64,000 nt of DNA. Source: Ralstonia condita. GTDB lineage: Bacteria > Pseudomonadota > Gammaproteobacteria > Burkholderiales > Burkholderiaceae. The notes beneath the pieces are model-generated. The model searched no databases. It saw only the letters and a list, made by a program, of their open reading frames with translations, and was not told the origin of the DNA. Below are positions 16,980-27,167 of the stretch, one piece after another (within the stretch, counting starts at the first letter, position 1; each line of letters starts with the position of its first letter). Where the stretch lies: the NCBI RefSeq assembly GCF_958405655.1, contig NZ_CATYWO010000010.1, positions 30,463-94,462 of the forward strand, in the 5' to 3' direction. The position numbers and the translations under genes are program-made.

Positions 16980-17480
16980 TCAGTCGCGCTGGGCGATGTC
17001 GGCCACGGGCGCGCCGGTCATCGCTTCCAGTTCGGCAGGCGTGAGGTTGAACACGGCATGCGGGTGGCCGGCTGCGGCCCACACGCTGTCGTACTGGAAC
17101 AGGTCTTGGTCGAGCAGCATCACGGGCTTGACCGCATGGCCGACCGGACATACGCCGCCGATGGCGTAACCGGTTTTCTCGCGTACGAACTTCGCATCGG
17201 CCTTGGCCAGTGCGCCCACGTGCGCGGAAACCTTTGCCTCGTCGACACGATTGGTGCCGCTGGCGATCACCAGCACCGGCACGTCGTCTTCAGCACGACG
17301 GAAGATGATCGACTTGGCGATCTCCGCCACCGAGCAGCCGAGGCCGGCAGCCGCTTCGGCAGACGTTTTTCCGGTGGCCGGCAGCATCACGATGGCTTTT
17401 TCGTAGCCGAGCGTGCGGAGGTGGTCGGCCACGCGTTGAGCGGATTCAGGCAGCGGCGCGTTCGTATCGGTAGCGGTCAT
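16980..17480 (-). CDS. YbaK/EbsC family protein (Cys-tRNA(Pro) deacylase type)
   Basis: 166 residues. It has the YbaK fold signatures AEIAKSIIFRRAEDDVPVLVIASGTNRVDEAKV, GYAIGGVCPVGH and VMLLDQDLFQYDSVWAAAGHPHAVFNLTPAEL. The conserved Lys (AKSIIF) and the GGVCPVGH loop form the active site in editing proteins that hydrolyse mischarged prolyl- or cysteinyl-tRNA. Free-standing YbaK homologues in this clade are of unproven specificity. The ATG at 17480 starts the recognised domain; longer upstream frames run into liuE. It lies 22 bases after liuE. Confidence 0.87.
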   Translation of the reverse strand: MTATDTNAPLPESAQRVADHLRTLGYEKAIVMLPATGKTSAEAAAGLGCSVAEIAKSIIFRRAEDDVPVLVIASGTNRVDEAKVSAHVGALAKADAKFVREKTGYAIGGVCPVGHAVKPVMLLDQDLFQYDSVWAAAGHPHAVFNLTPAELEAMTGAPVADIAQRD

Positions 17481-17502
17481 CGTCGTTGTGCTTGGTGGGG
17501 TT

Positions 17503-18432
17503 TCAGATGCAGGCCTGGGCGATCTGGTCCTGCAGCTTGAGCAGCAGCGCGCGGCCTGCACGTGACGCCGTGGGGCGGCCGATGGCTTGCGAGATGAAGT
17601 CGCCCGCCAGCACGACCTTGTCCAGGTCGATGCCGGTGCGGATGCCCAGGCCGTGCAGCAGGTACAGCACGTCTTCGGTGGCAACGTTGCCGGTCGCGCC
17701 CTTGGCATACGGGCAGCCGCCCAGCCCTGCCACCGATGCGTGGAAGATGGCGATACCGACTTCCAGGCTGGCGAGGATGTTGGCCAGTGCCTGGCCGTAC
17801 GTGTCGTGGAAATGGCCCGAGAGGCGGTCGATCGGGAACGTCGCCGCGGCGGCTTCCATCACGGTTTTCACCTGCCCGGCGGTACCCACGCCGATCGTGT
17901 CGGCAATGTCGATCTCGTCGCAGCCCAGGTCGGCCATGCGCTTGATGACATCCACCACCGACGACACCGGCACCTCGCCCTGATACGGGCAGCCCAGCGA
18001 ACACGAGATCGACCCGCGCACGCGAATGCCCGCATCCTTGGCCGCCTTGGCCACCGGCACAAAGCGTTCGATCGACTCCGCAATCGAGCAATTGATGTTC
18101 TTCTGCGCAAAGGCCTCGCTGGCGGCGCTGAAGATCACGATCTCATCCGCGCCCGCTGCTGCCGCGCCTTCGAAGCCCTTCATGTTGGGCGTGAGCACGG
18201 AGTACAGCGTGCCCGGCCGGCGCTGGATGCGGGCCATCACGTCGGCGCCATCGGCCATTGCCGGCACCCATTTGGGCGACACGAACGACGCGGCTTCCAC
18301 ATTCACGAAGCCCGCCTCGGACAGCCGGTTCACCAGTTCGACCTTGGTGTCGGTGGAAACCGGCGCCTTTTCGTTCTGAAGACCATCGCGCGGGCCGACC
18401 TCGACCATTTTCACAAATTTCGGGAGTGCCAT
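17503..18432 (-). CDS. liuE: Hydroxymethylglutaryl-CoA lyase
   Basis: 309 residues of the HMGL-like TIM barrel. It cleaves 3-hydroxy-3-methylglutaryl-CoA to acetoacetate and acetyl-CoA, the last step of leucine breakdown. Key motifs: EVGPRDGLQNE at the N-terminus (catalytic Arg-Asp with metal ligand), GHFHDTYGQALANILASLEVGI (metal-binding HxH) and VAGLGGCPYAKGATGNVATED (catalytic Cys in the GLGGCPYA loop). The ATG at 18432 is only two bases from the GhrA-like stop, so the two are cotranscribed. The same transcript probably starts at the operator at 19400-19415. Confidence 0.95.
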   Translation of the reverse strand: MALPKFVKMVEVGPRDGLQNEKAPVSTDTKVELVNRLSEAGFVNVEAASFVSPKWVPAMADGADVMARIQRRPGTLYSVLTPNMKGFEGAAAAGADEIVIFSAASEAFAQKNINCSIAESIERFVPVAKAAKDAGIRVRGSISCSLGCPYQGEVPVSSVVDVIKRMADLGCDEIDIADTIGVGTAGQVKTVMEAAAATFPIDRLSGHFHDTYGQALANILASLEVGIAIFHASVAGLGGCPYAKGATGNVATEDVLYLLHGLGIRTGIDLDKVVLAGDFISQAIGRPTASRAGRALLLKLQDQIAQACI

Positions 18433-18433
18433 C

Positions 18434-19375
18434 TCAATAACCTCGTTGCAGATCGACGATGCCGGCAATCGGCTCGCCCGCTTCCAGCGCGCGGATCTTG
18501 CGCGCGATCTGGGCAATGCTGACCTCGCGCAGCGTCAACGCCGAAATGTGCGGCGTGATGTGGATGCGCGGTTCGGTCCAGAAAGGGTGGTCGGCCGGCA
18601 GCGGCTCGGTGCGGAACACGTCGAGCGCGGCGCCTGCAACATGCCCGCTGCGCACAGCGGCCAGCAGGTCGTCTTCCACCAGATGCTTGCCGCGTGCCAC
18701 GTTGACGACGAACGCGCCCGACGCGAGTTGAGCCAGCAGTTTCGCGTCGATCACGTTTTCGGTGTCGGCCGTCAGCGGCAGCACGTTCACCAGCACCCGC
18801 GTGCCGGCGAGAAAACCCGGCAGTGCCTCGCTGCCCGCGCGGCAATCGACGCCATCGACGTGCTTGGCAGAGCGGCTCCAGCCGCGCACCGGAAAGCCGA
18901 AGCCTGCCAGCGTCTTGGCGATGTGCGTGCCGAGCACGCCCATGCCGAGCACGCCGACGACGAATTCGTCGCGGTTGAACGGCTTGAGGAAGCGCCACAT
19001 CTTCGCTTGCTGCTGGCGCTCGTATTCATCGAGCCGGCGGAAGAAGCGCAGCACGGCATGCGTGACGTATTCGCCCATCTGCGCGGCCATGCCGGCGTCG
19101 TCCAGCCGGACGATCTGCAGGCCTGCGGGAATCGCATTGGGCGATTGCGCGCGCAGGCCCAGGATCGCATCGACGCCCGCACCGAGGTTGAACACTGCGC
19201 GCAGGTCGCGGCGATCGCGCAGCATGTCGGCGGGCGGTTGCCACACCACGGCGTAGTCAGCATCCTGCGCCGCACCTTGCTCCCACACCGACAGCCGCGC
19301 CTCGGGCAGTGCCTGCGCAAAACCATCGAGCCAGGGTTGGGGCTTGCCGTCGGGCGTGTAGATCTGGATGTGCAT
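18434..19375 (-). CDS. ghrA: Glyoxylate/hydroxypyruvate reductase A-like dehydrogenase
   Basis: 313 residues of the D-2-hydroxyacid dehydrogenase family. The NAD(P)-binding motif is VVGVLGMGVLGTHIAKTLAGFGF. The catalytic set is visible as NVARGKHLVEDDL (Arg), the Asp/Glu in AALDVFRTEPLPADHPFW and His in ITPHISALT. An N-terminal VFNLGAGVDAIL is typical of GhrA-type enzymes, which reduce glyoxylate and hydroxypyruvate; other 2-oxoacids are possible. It is the first gene after a perfect LiuR-type palindrome and leads directly into liuE, so a role with branched 2-oxo acids is worth considering (inference). Confidence 0.85.
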   Translation of the reverse strand: MHIQIYTPDGKPQPWLDGFAQALPEARLSVWEQGAAQDADYAVVWQPPADMLRDRRDLRAVFNLGAGVDAILGLRAQSPNAIPAGLQIVRLDDAGMAAQMGEYVTHAVLRFFRRLDEYERQQQAKMWRFLKPFNRDEFVVGVLGMGVLGTHIAKTLAGFGFPVRGWSRSAKHVDGVDCRAGSEALPGFLAGTRVLVNVLPLTADTENVIDAKLLAQLASGAFVVNVARGKHLVEDDLLAAVRSGHVAGAALDVFRTEPLPADHPFWTEPRIHITPHISALTLREVSIAQIARKIRALEAGEPIAGIVDLQRGY

Positions 19376-19399
19376 GTGGGGCGACTTCAGTGCGGGTAG

Positions 19400-19415
19400 T
19401 TGACGTATACGTCAA
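19400..19415. promoter_or_regulatory. LiuR-type operator before ghrA-liuE
   Basis: TTGACGTATACGTCAA is a perfect 16-base palindrome lying 24 bases before the ghrA start codon. It has the same TTGACGT...ACGTCAA halves as the sites at liuA and liuR. TACACT at 19418-19423 (minus strand) is a possible -10 directly upstream, which would place the operator at the transcription start; that is weak. Confidence 0.75.
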
Positions 19416-19484
19416 GCAGTGTAGCAGGGGCCGCCAAGGCGTGTGGCGGCCCCGCTTGGGTCTCATCCAGGCGTCATTCGGCCG

Positions 19485-21509
<2,025 letters not shown>

Positions 21510-21551
21510 TTTTGGTGTGTCTCCGGTGTTCTCTGCATCTTTTGCACTTGT

Positions 21552-21804
21552 GGTGCATCCCTTGTTTCATCCCCTGCCGGGGCGGGCGGTTTTGGTCCAT
21601 CCCTGTTTCGTACCCTGCCGGGCACGACTCACTTTTCTTTGTCTTGCCAAAGAAAAGTAAGCAAAAGAAAGGCGCGCCCGAGATGGCGACCCATCCCTTG
21701 AATTTTCGTAACCGGGCGGAGACGGGAAAAACTCGCTGCGCTCAAACAGTTTCCCGTCTTGTTTCCGCCCGCTTACGAAAATTCAAGGCGCCATCTAGGG
21801 CAGG
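21552..21804 (+). repeat. Dispersed intergenic repeat, unit 2a (with doubled head)
   Basis: Same family as unit 1a. The 5' end carries two heads in tandem: one ending CCCCTGCCGGGG and a second starting TCCATCCCTGTTTCG. The hairpin ACTTTTCTTTG/CAAAGAAAAGT is at 21631-21658. The long stem-loop spans 21696-21788 with loop CTCGCTGCGCTCAAACAG (21732-21749). Its stem reads CGGGCGGA on one side and TCCGCCCG on the other, different from unit 1a yet still paired. Confidence 0.85.
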
Positions 21805-21809
21805 AACGT

Positions 21810-21826
21810 CAACGGCCAAACCGTTG
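21810..21826. repeat. Central hairpin of repeat site 2
   Basis: CAACGG-CCAAA-CCGTTG is a 6-bp hairpin just after unit 2a. The same hairpin, with one loop base changed, is at 32291-32307 in site 3, so the segment between the facing units is partly conserved too. Confidence 0.6.
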
Positions 21827-21848
21827 GTGTGCATGCTCTGTCAGGCTC

Positions 21849-21918
21849 TTGCTTGTTGCTTGTTGCTTGTTGCTTGTTGCTTGTTGCTTGTTGCTTGTTG
21901 CTGTGTTGCTGTGTTGCC
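21849..21918. repeat. Short tandem repeat TTGCTTG x7
   Basis: Seven exact head-to-tail copies of TTGCTTG (21849-21897) followed by two degenerate TTGCTGTG copies. It lies in the spacer between repeat units 2a and 2b. Site 3 has only a trace of it (TTGTTTGTTGC), so copy number probably varies by slippage. No coding function is seen. Confidence 0.85.
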
Positions 21919-21989
21919 GTTTGCTTAGCCCCGCGTCTTGCCGCGTACCTACCACTGCGTTTGCACTGCGATGGTGTGGCCGTTGATGC

Positions 21990-22187
21990 CCTAGATGGCG
22001 CCTTGAATTTCTGTTGCAGAGAGGAAAAAGAGGGGAGGCCTGTCTGAGCGAAGCGAGTTTGCCTCCCCTCCCTCTCTGCGACATAAATTCAAGGAATCCT
22101 TCGCCATCTCGGGCGCGCCTTTCTTTGCTTACTTTCTTTGGCAAGACAAAGAAAGTGAGTCGGCCCCGGCAGGGGACGAAAGGGAGG
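21990..22187 (-). repeat. Dispersed intergenic repeat, unit 2b (inverted)
   Basis: Inverted partner of 2a. The long stem-loop is at 22002-22094 with loop CTGTCTGAGCGAAGCGAG (22040-22057), and the short hairpin ACTTTCTTTG/CAAAGAAAGT at 22131-22156. It ends with GGCCCCGGCAGGGG. Together with 2a it fills most of the 728-base gap between liuD and bioB; the remaining bases show no gene. Confidence 0.85.
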
Positions 22188-22237
22188 CAGACCACCAACA
22201 CAAAAACAAAAACAAAAACCACCTCCCATCAAAAGCA

Positions 22238-23317
22238 TCAGTCCGCCGGCGTAATGTCGATATGACAATGCGAAGACTGCCCCCCCGCATGCGATTCATG
22301 GTGCATGTGATCCTGCACCTCCACCCGCATCCCCAACCGCGCCAGCAGCTTGCGGTCAGCATCCGCCTCCGGGTTATCCGTCGTCAGCAGTTTCTCGCCA
22401 TAGAAGATCGAGTTGGCTCCCGCCATGAAGCACAGCGCCTGCAGCGCGTCGTCCATCGCCTCACGGCCAGCGGAGAGCCGCACCATCGCCTTGGGCATCG
22501 TGATGCGCGCCACGGCAATCGTGCGCACGAAATCAAACGGGTCCAGTTCTTCGTTGCCCGCCAGCGGCGTACCCTCGACCTTCACGAGATTGTTGATGGG
22601 CACCGAGTCCGGATACGGCTCCATGTTCGCCAGCTCGGCGATCAGGCCTGCACGCTCGTGCACCGATTCCCCCAGGCCGACGATGCCGCCGCAGCACACG
22701 TTGATGCCGGCATCACGCACATGCTCGAGCGTGTCGAGGCGGTCCTGGTACGTGCGCGTGGTGATGATCTCGCCGTAGAACTCGGGCGCGGTGTCGAGGT
22801 TGTGGTTGTAGTAATCCAGACCCGCTTCCTTCAACTGCGCGGCCTGTTCCTGCTTGAGCATGCCGAGCGTCACGCAGGTCTCCAGCCCCATCGCCTTCAC
22901 GCCGCGCACCATGTCGGCCACGGCATCGAGCTGATGCGGCTTCGGGTTGCGCCACGCGGCGCCCATGCAGAAGCGGCTTGCGCCGTTTTGCTTGGCGCGC
23001 GATGCGGCTTCCAGCACTTCGTCGATCGGCATCAGTTTTTCAGCCTCGACACCGGTGTCGTAGCGCGCCGATTGCGGGCAATACGAGCAATCTTCGGGGC
23101 AGCCGCCGGTCTTGATGGACAGCAGCGTCGACAACTGCACGGCATTGGCGTCAAAGTTGGCGCGGTGCACCTGCTGCGCCTGGAACAGCAGGTCGTTGAA
23201 CGGCAGCGCGAACAGCGCTTCGATGGCTTCGCGGCTCCAGCGCGCGTCGGGCGCCTGGCCCGGCGTGACGGGCGCCTTGGCGGCGTTCGGAACGAAGTTG
23301 AGCGGAGTGGATTGCAT
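22238..23317 (-). CDS. bioB: Biotin synthase
   Basis: 359 residues. A radical SAM enzyme that inserts sulfur into dethiobiotin. The SAM cluster motif is GGCPEDCSYCPQSARYDTGV (CxxxCxxC). CVTLGMLKQEQAAQLKEAGLDYYNHNLDTAPEFY, NVCCGGIVGLGE and a late VRLSAGREAM (Arg/cluster region) are all standard BioB motifs. The C-terminal tail is His-rich (HMHHESHAGGQSSHCHID). The ATG at 23317 is preferred; upstream frame has no BioB similarity. It sits 43 bases after liuC and before liuD, whose product carries biotin. No other bio genes are in the window. Confidence 0.97.
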   Translation of the reverse strand: MQSTPLNFVPNAAKAPVTPGQAPDARWSREAIEALFALPFNDLLFQAQQVHRANFDANAVQLSTLLSIKTGGCPEDCSYCPQSARYDTGVEAEKLMPIDEVLEAASRAKQNGASRFCMGAAWRNPKPHQLDAVADMVRGVKAMGLETCVTLGMLKQEQAAQLKEAGLDYYNHNLDTAPEFYGEIITTRTYQDRLDTLEHVRDAGINVCCGGIVGLGESVHERAGLIAELANMEPYPDSVPINNLVKVEGTPLAGNEELDPFDFVRTIAVARITMPKAMVRLSAGREAMDDALQALCFMAGANSIFYGEKLLTTDNPEADADRKLLARLGMRVEVQDHMHHESHAGGQSSHCHIDITPAD

Positions 23318-23360
23318 GAGGACTTCCTTCAAGTGATGCGTGGTGTCGTTGTTATGCGGA

Positions 23361-24155
23361 TCAGGCCGGCAGCAGCCAGTTCGGCTTGCGCTTGCCCAGG
23401 AAACTCTGCACGCCTTCGCGGCCTTCTTCCGAGGCGCGAATGGCGGCGATGCGTTCAGCGGTGTCGGCCAGCAGTGCGTCATTGACCGCAGCGCCAGACA
23501 CCTCGCGCACGAGGCGCTTGCTCTCGCGCACGGCGTTCGGGCTGTTGGCGACGAGTGCGGCGGTGATGTCGCCCACCTTGGCGTCGAGGGCGTCTGCGCT
23601 CACCAGCTCATGGACGAGGCCGAGGCGATGCGCCTCTGCGGCGGAGAAACGCTCGGCAGTGATGAAGTAGCGGCGCGATGCCTGTTCGCCCAGTGCGCGG
23701 ATCACGTATGGGCTGATGGTGGCCGGGATCAGCCCGAGCTTCGCTTCCGACAGGCAGAAGTTGGCCGTGTCGACGGCGACGACGATGTCGCACGCGGCGA
23801 CCAGGCCAACGCCGCCGGCATAGGTGTCGCCCTGCACGCGCGCGATCACGGGCTTGGGGCAGGTATAGATGGCGCGCAGCATTTCGGCCAGGCGCAGGGC
23901 GTCGGCGCGGTTCTCGTCATCGGAGTAGCCGGCCATCTTCTTCATCCAGTTCAGGTCGGCGCCTGCGCAGAAGGCGGGGCCGTTGCCGGCCAGGACGATC
24001 GCGCGCACGTCGGGCTCATCGGCCAGCGCGCGGAACGCACCGGTCAGCTCCGCGATGACGGTTTCGTTGAAGGCGTTGCGCACGTCGGGCCGATTGAGCG
24101 TGAGCGTGGCGACGGCGCCGTGCTGGGCGAAGGCGAGTGTCTCGAAGGTGTTCAT
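23361..24155 (-). CDS. liuC: Methylglutaconyl-CoA hydratase (enoyl-CoA hydratase family)
   Basis: 264 residues of the crotonase fold. It would hydrate 3-methylglutaconyl-CoA to HMG-CoA. Motifs: VATLTLNRPDVRNAFNETV, FCAGADLNWMKKMAGYSDDEN (oxyanion-hole Gly and the GADLNWM segment common in this subgroup), VIARVQGDTYAGGVGLVAACDIVVA and FCLSEAKLGLIPATISPYV (catalytic Glu). Specificity rests on the liu neighbours and the GADLNWM signature. Its start overlaps the stop of the upstream hydrolase gene by four bases (ATGA), showing coupling. Confidence 0.92.
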   Translation of the reverse strand: MNTFETLAFAQHGAVATLTLNRPDVRNAFNETVIAELTGAFRALADEPDVRAIVLAGNGPAFCAGADLNWMKKMAGYSDDENRADALRLAEMLRAIYTCPKPVIARVQGDTYAGGVGLVAACDIVVAVDTANFCLSEAKLGLIPATISPYVIRALGEQASRRYFITAERFSAAEAHRLGLVHELVSADALDAKVGDITAALVANSPNAVRESKRLVREVSGAAVNDALLADTAERIAAIRASEEGREGVQSFLGKRKPNWLLPA

Positions 24156-25078
24156 CGGGTGTCCTTGTGGGGGGCGGCGGGTGTGCCGGTGGCGTTGACC
24201 GGCGCGGCGGCGGCGTGCACCGGGCTGGCCGGCAGGCCGAGCTCGCGCAGGAAGGCATCGACCTGCGGCAACCAGATCCCCAAACCGGCGCGGCTTGCGA
24301 ACATGCCGTGCGAATCGCTCTGGAAGTTGCCGTAGTCCACCAGCCGTGCCTTGCCGCCAGCGCTGGTATAGGCAAAGAACAGGCGCTCAGGCAGCGGCTT
24401 GGGCCAGTAGCTGTCGTTGTCGCCGTAGAACCAGAGCGACGGATAGTGCGCGTGGCGTCCGTATGTCTCGAAGGCGCGCACGAGGTTATCTTCCCAGGCG
24501 GCACAGGTGTCATTGCGCAGGCCGCCCGCGAAGTTCACCAGGCCGCGCACGCCCGGGTAGACGATGGTGCCAAACGCCAGCGTGGTCAAACCGCCGTGCG
24601 ATTGACCCATGATGACGATGCGGTCGCGGTCCACATACGGCTGCCTCGTCATGTAGTCGAGTGCGGCAACAACATCTTCCGTCTGCACGAGGCCGTTGCT
24701 CTCGACATTGCAGCCGCCGCCGACGTACGCGCCGCCCGAGCGGGAAAAGCCTTGCCGCATCGGGATGGCCACCACGTAACCGCGTTCGACGAGCGCAGCG
24801 GCTTGCGCGCTGTAGCGTGCCCGGCTTTGGAAGGCCGGATTGCCATGCGCCTTGCCGTGGTTGATCACGATGAGCGGGAATGGCCCGTCGCCGGCCGGTT
24901 TGTAGACCGTGGTCTCCAGCTTGATGGTGAAGATGCCCGCAGACTTGGGCACCTCCACGACGCTTTCCGTCACGCCGTTCGGCTGGGCATCCTGCGCATG
25001 CGCGGCAGTCGTGAGCAGCGCGGCGCAGCCAAGGGCTGCACACGCTCGCTTCCACGCATGCCGGTACGTCCTGTTCAC
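24152..25078 (-). CDS. Exported alpha/beta hydrolase (dienelactone hydrolase-like)
   Basis: 308 residues. The N-terminus is a Sec signal peptide: basic start, hydrophobic ALGCAALLTTAAHA with an AHA cleavage site, then QDAQPNG, so the product is periplasmic. The hydrolase core includes FPLIVINHGKAHG (oxyanion), IVIMGQSHGGLTTLAFG (nucleophilic Ser in GxSxG) and a late SDSHGMF that may supply the His. The substrate is unknown. It is embedded between liuB and liuC with a four-base overlap to liuC, an odd place for a periplasmic enzyme among cytoplasmic CoA enzymes. Confidence 0.83.
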   Translation of the reverse strand: MNRTYRHAWKRACAALGCAALLTTAAHAQDAQPNGVTESVVEVPKSAGIFTIKLETTVYKPAGDGPFPLIVINHGKAHGNPAFQSRARYSAQAAALVERGYVVAIPMRQGFSRSGGAYVGGGCNVESNGLVQTEDVVAALDYMTRQPYVDRDRIVIMGQSHGGLTTLAFGTIVYPGVRGLVNFAGGLRNDTCAAWEDNLVRAFETYGRHAHYPSLWFYGDNDSYWPKPLPERLFFAYTSAGGKARLVDYGNFQSDSHGMFASRAGLGIWLPQVDAFLRELGLPASPVHAAAAPVNATGTPAAPHKDTR

Positions 25079-25106
25079 TGCTTGTCCTTGTTCAATGGCG
25101 GCCCGC

Positions 25107-26714
25107 TTACATGCGGAACACGCCGAAGTTCATGTCGCCGATCGGTGCGTTCAGGCTGGCCGACAGCCCGAGGCCCAGCACGCTGCGCGTGTCGGCGGGG
25201 TCGATCACGCCATCGTCCCACAGGCGTGCGCTGGCGTAGTAGGGGTGGCCCTGGCGCTCATATTGGTCGCGGATCGGCGCCTTGAACGCGGCTTCTTCAT
25301 CCGCGCTCCACTGGCCGCCCTTGGCTTCGATGCCGTCGCGGCGCACGGTGGCGAGCACGCTGGCGGCCTGTTCGCCGCCCATCACCGAGATGCGCGCGTT
25401 CGGCCACATCCACAGGAAGCGCGGCGAATACGCACGTCCGCACATGCCGTAGTTGCCCGCGCCAAACGAGCCGCCGATGATGACCGTGAACTTCGGCACC
25501 TGCGCCGTCGCCACCGCCGTCACCATCTTCGCGCCGTTCTTGGCGATGCCTTCGTTCTCGTACTTGCGGCCGACCATGAAGCCGGTGATGTTCTGCAGGA
25601 ACACCAGCGGGATCTTGCGCTGGCAGCACAGCTCGATGAAGTGCGCGCCCTTGAGCGCCGCCTCCGAAAACAGGATGCCGTTGTTGGCGATGATGCCGAC
25701 CGGGTAACCCCAGATGCGCGCAAAGCCGCAGACCAGCGTCGTGCCGTAGCGCACCTTGAATTCGTCAAAGGCGGAATCGTCTACGATGCGTGCGATGACT
25801 TCACGCACGTCGAACGGCTTGCGCGTATCGGTCGGGATCACGCCGTAGAGTTCTTCGGCCGCGTAGCGCGGTTCGACCGGCGCATGAATCTGCACTTGAT
25901 CCGGCTTGCGGCGGTTCAGGTGCGCGACGATGCTGCGGGCTTGTGCCAGCGCGTGCGAGTCGTTGTTGGCGAAGTAATCCGCCACGCCGGACAGCCGCGT
26001 GTGCACATCGGCGCCGCCGAGGTCTTCCGCGCTCACCACTTCACCGGTGGCCGCCTTCACCAGCGGCGGGCCCGCCAGGAAGATCGTGCCCTGTTCCTTG
26101 ACGATGATCGATTCGTCGCTCATGGCGGGCACATACGCACCGCCGGCCGTGCACGAGCCCATCACCACTGCGATCTGCGGAATGCCCTTCGACGACAGGT
26201 TGGCCTGGTTGTAAAAGATGCGGCCGAAGTGATCGCGATCGGGAAACACGTCGTCCTGGTTCGGCAGGTTGGCGCCGCCCGAATCGACGAGGTACACGCA
26301 GGGCAGGTGGTTCTGCTCGGCAATTTCCTGCGCGCGCAGATGCTTCTTCACGGTCATCGGGTAATACGTGCCGCCCTTGACCGTGGCGTCGTTGCAGACG
26401 ATCACGCATTCCTGCCCAGAGATGCGGCCGATGCCGGTGATGATGCCGGCGCCCGGTGCCGCGTCGTCGTACATGCCGTACGCCGCCAGTTGCGAGAACT
26501 CCAGGAACGGCGTGCCGGGGTCGAGCAGTTGCTGCACGCGGTCGCGCGGCAGCAGCTTGCCGCGTGCGAGGTGCTTGGCGCGAGCGCTTTCGCCACCGCC
26601 CTCGGCGATGCGGGCGACCTTGTCGCGCAGGTCGGCGACGAGCGCGCGCATGGCATCGGCGTTGGCCTTGAAGTCTTCGGCACGGGGGTTCAGCTTGGTC
26701 TCTAGCGTCGGCAT
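25107..26714 (-). CDS. liuB: Methylcrotonyl-CoA carboxylase, carboxyltransferase subunit
   Basis: 535 residues, the standard length for MCC beta subunits. It moves the carboxyl group from biotin on LiuD to 3-methylcrotonyl-CoA. The two crotonase-like halves are recognisable: GIGRISGQECVIVCNDATVKGGTYYPMTVKKHLRAQEIA and VYLVDSGGANLPNQDDVFPDRDHFGRIFYNQANLS in the first; PLVFLQNITGFMVGRKYENEGIAKNGAKMV and GGSFGAGNYGMCGRAYSPRFLWMWPNARISVMGGEQAASVL in the second. It lies in the long leftward operon, 18 bases after YchJ and 28 before the exported hydrolase. Confidence 0.95.
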   Translation of the reverse strand: MPTLETKLNPRAEDFKANADAMRALVADLRDKVARIAEGGGESARAKHLARGKLLPRDRVQQLLDPGTPFLEFSQLAAYGMYDDAAPGAGIITGIGRISGQECVIVCNDATVKGGTYYPMTVKKHLRAQEIAEQNHLPCVYLVDSGGANLPNQDDVFPDRDHFGRIFYNQANLSSKGIPQIAVVMGSCTAGGAYVPAMSDESIIVKEQGTIFLAGPPLVKAATGEVVSAEDLGGADVHTRLSGVADYFANNDSHALAQARSIVAHLNRRKPDQVQIHAPVEPRYAAEELYGVIPTDTRKPFDVREVIARIVDDSAFDEFKVRYGTTLVCGFARIWGYPVGIIANNGILFSEAALKGAHFIELCCQRKIPLVFLQNITGFMVGRKYENEGIAKNGAKMVTAVATAQVPKFTVIIGGSFGAGNYGMCGRAYSPRFLWMWPNARISVMGGEQAASVLATVRRDGIEAKGGQWSADEEAAFKAPIRDQYERQGHPYYASARLWDDGVIDPADTRSVLGLGLSASLNAPIGDMNFGVFRM

Positions 26715-26732
26715 GGCGGAAGTGCGATGGGG

Positions 26733-27167
26733 TCAGTCAGGGAAGGTGCCGTCGACGTACAGCCAACGGCCTTCGGGGGATTCGGCACCGCTCGCGTCCA
26801 GGCGGACGAAGCGGCTGATTTCGTGCAGGCGATGCGCGCGGCCGCCCACCTTGTAGCGCGCGACGAACTCCACCGTCGCGTGCGTGGCGTCTTGCGCGAC
26901 GTGGCGCTTGATGTCCAGGCCGAGCCAGCGCGTAGCGGGCGCGGCCGCCTCGCTTGTCTCCAGATCGGCAGGGCAGGTGGACGGATGCCACGTACGGCGA
27001 AGGTACGCGGTGTCGCCCAATACGTAGGCGCTGTAACGAGAACGCATCAGTTGCTCGGCGGTGGCTGGCACCGCTTCGCCCGTATGCAGCGGACCGCAGC
27101 AGCGCGCGTAGGCACCACCGCCGCAGGGGCAGGCCTCAGTCTGGCCGATGGCCTGGCGTGGGCTCAC
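26733..27167 (-). CDS. YchJ family SEC-C motif protein
   Basis: 144 residues. The N-terminus has a zinc-binding SEC-C-like motif (CPCGGGAYARCCGPLHTG: CxC-x8-CC). The rest is the NTF2-like UPF0225 domain, with MRSRYSAYVLGDTAYLRRTWHPSTCP and HATVEFVARYKVGGRAHRLHEISRFVRLDASG. The family function is unknown. Its start overlaps the HAD gene stop by four bases (ATGA). Placement between HAD and liuB puts it under the same transcript as the leucine genes. Confidence 0.88.
   Translation of the reverse strand: MSPRQAIGQTEACPCGGGAYARCCGPLHTGEAVPATAEQLMRSRYSAYVLGDTAYLRRTWHPSTCPADLETSEAAAPATRWLGLDIKRHVAQDATHATVEFVARYKVGGRAHRLHEISRFVRLDASGAESPEGRWLYVDGTFPD

Noticed and set aside
21849..21918. Tandem repeats considered as a CRISPR array
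   Set aside because: The units are 7 bases and contiguous, with no spacers, and no cas genes are present.
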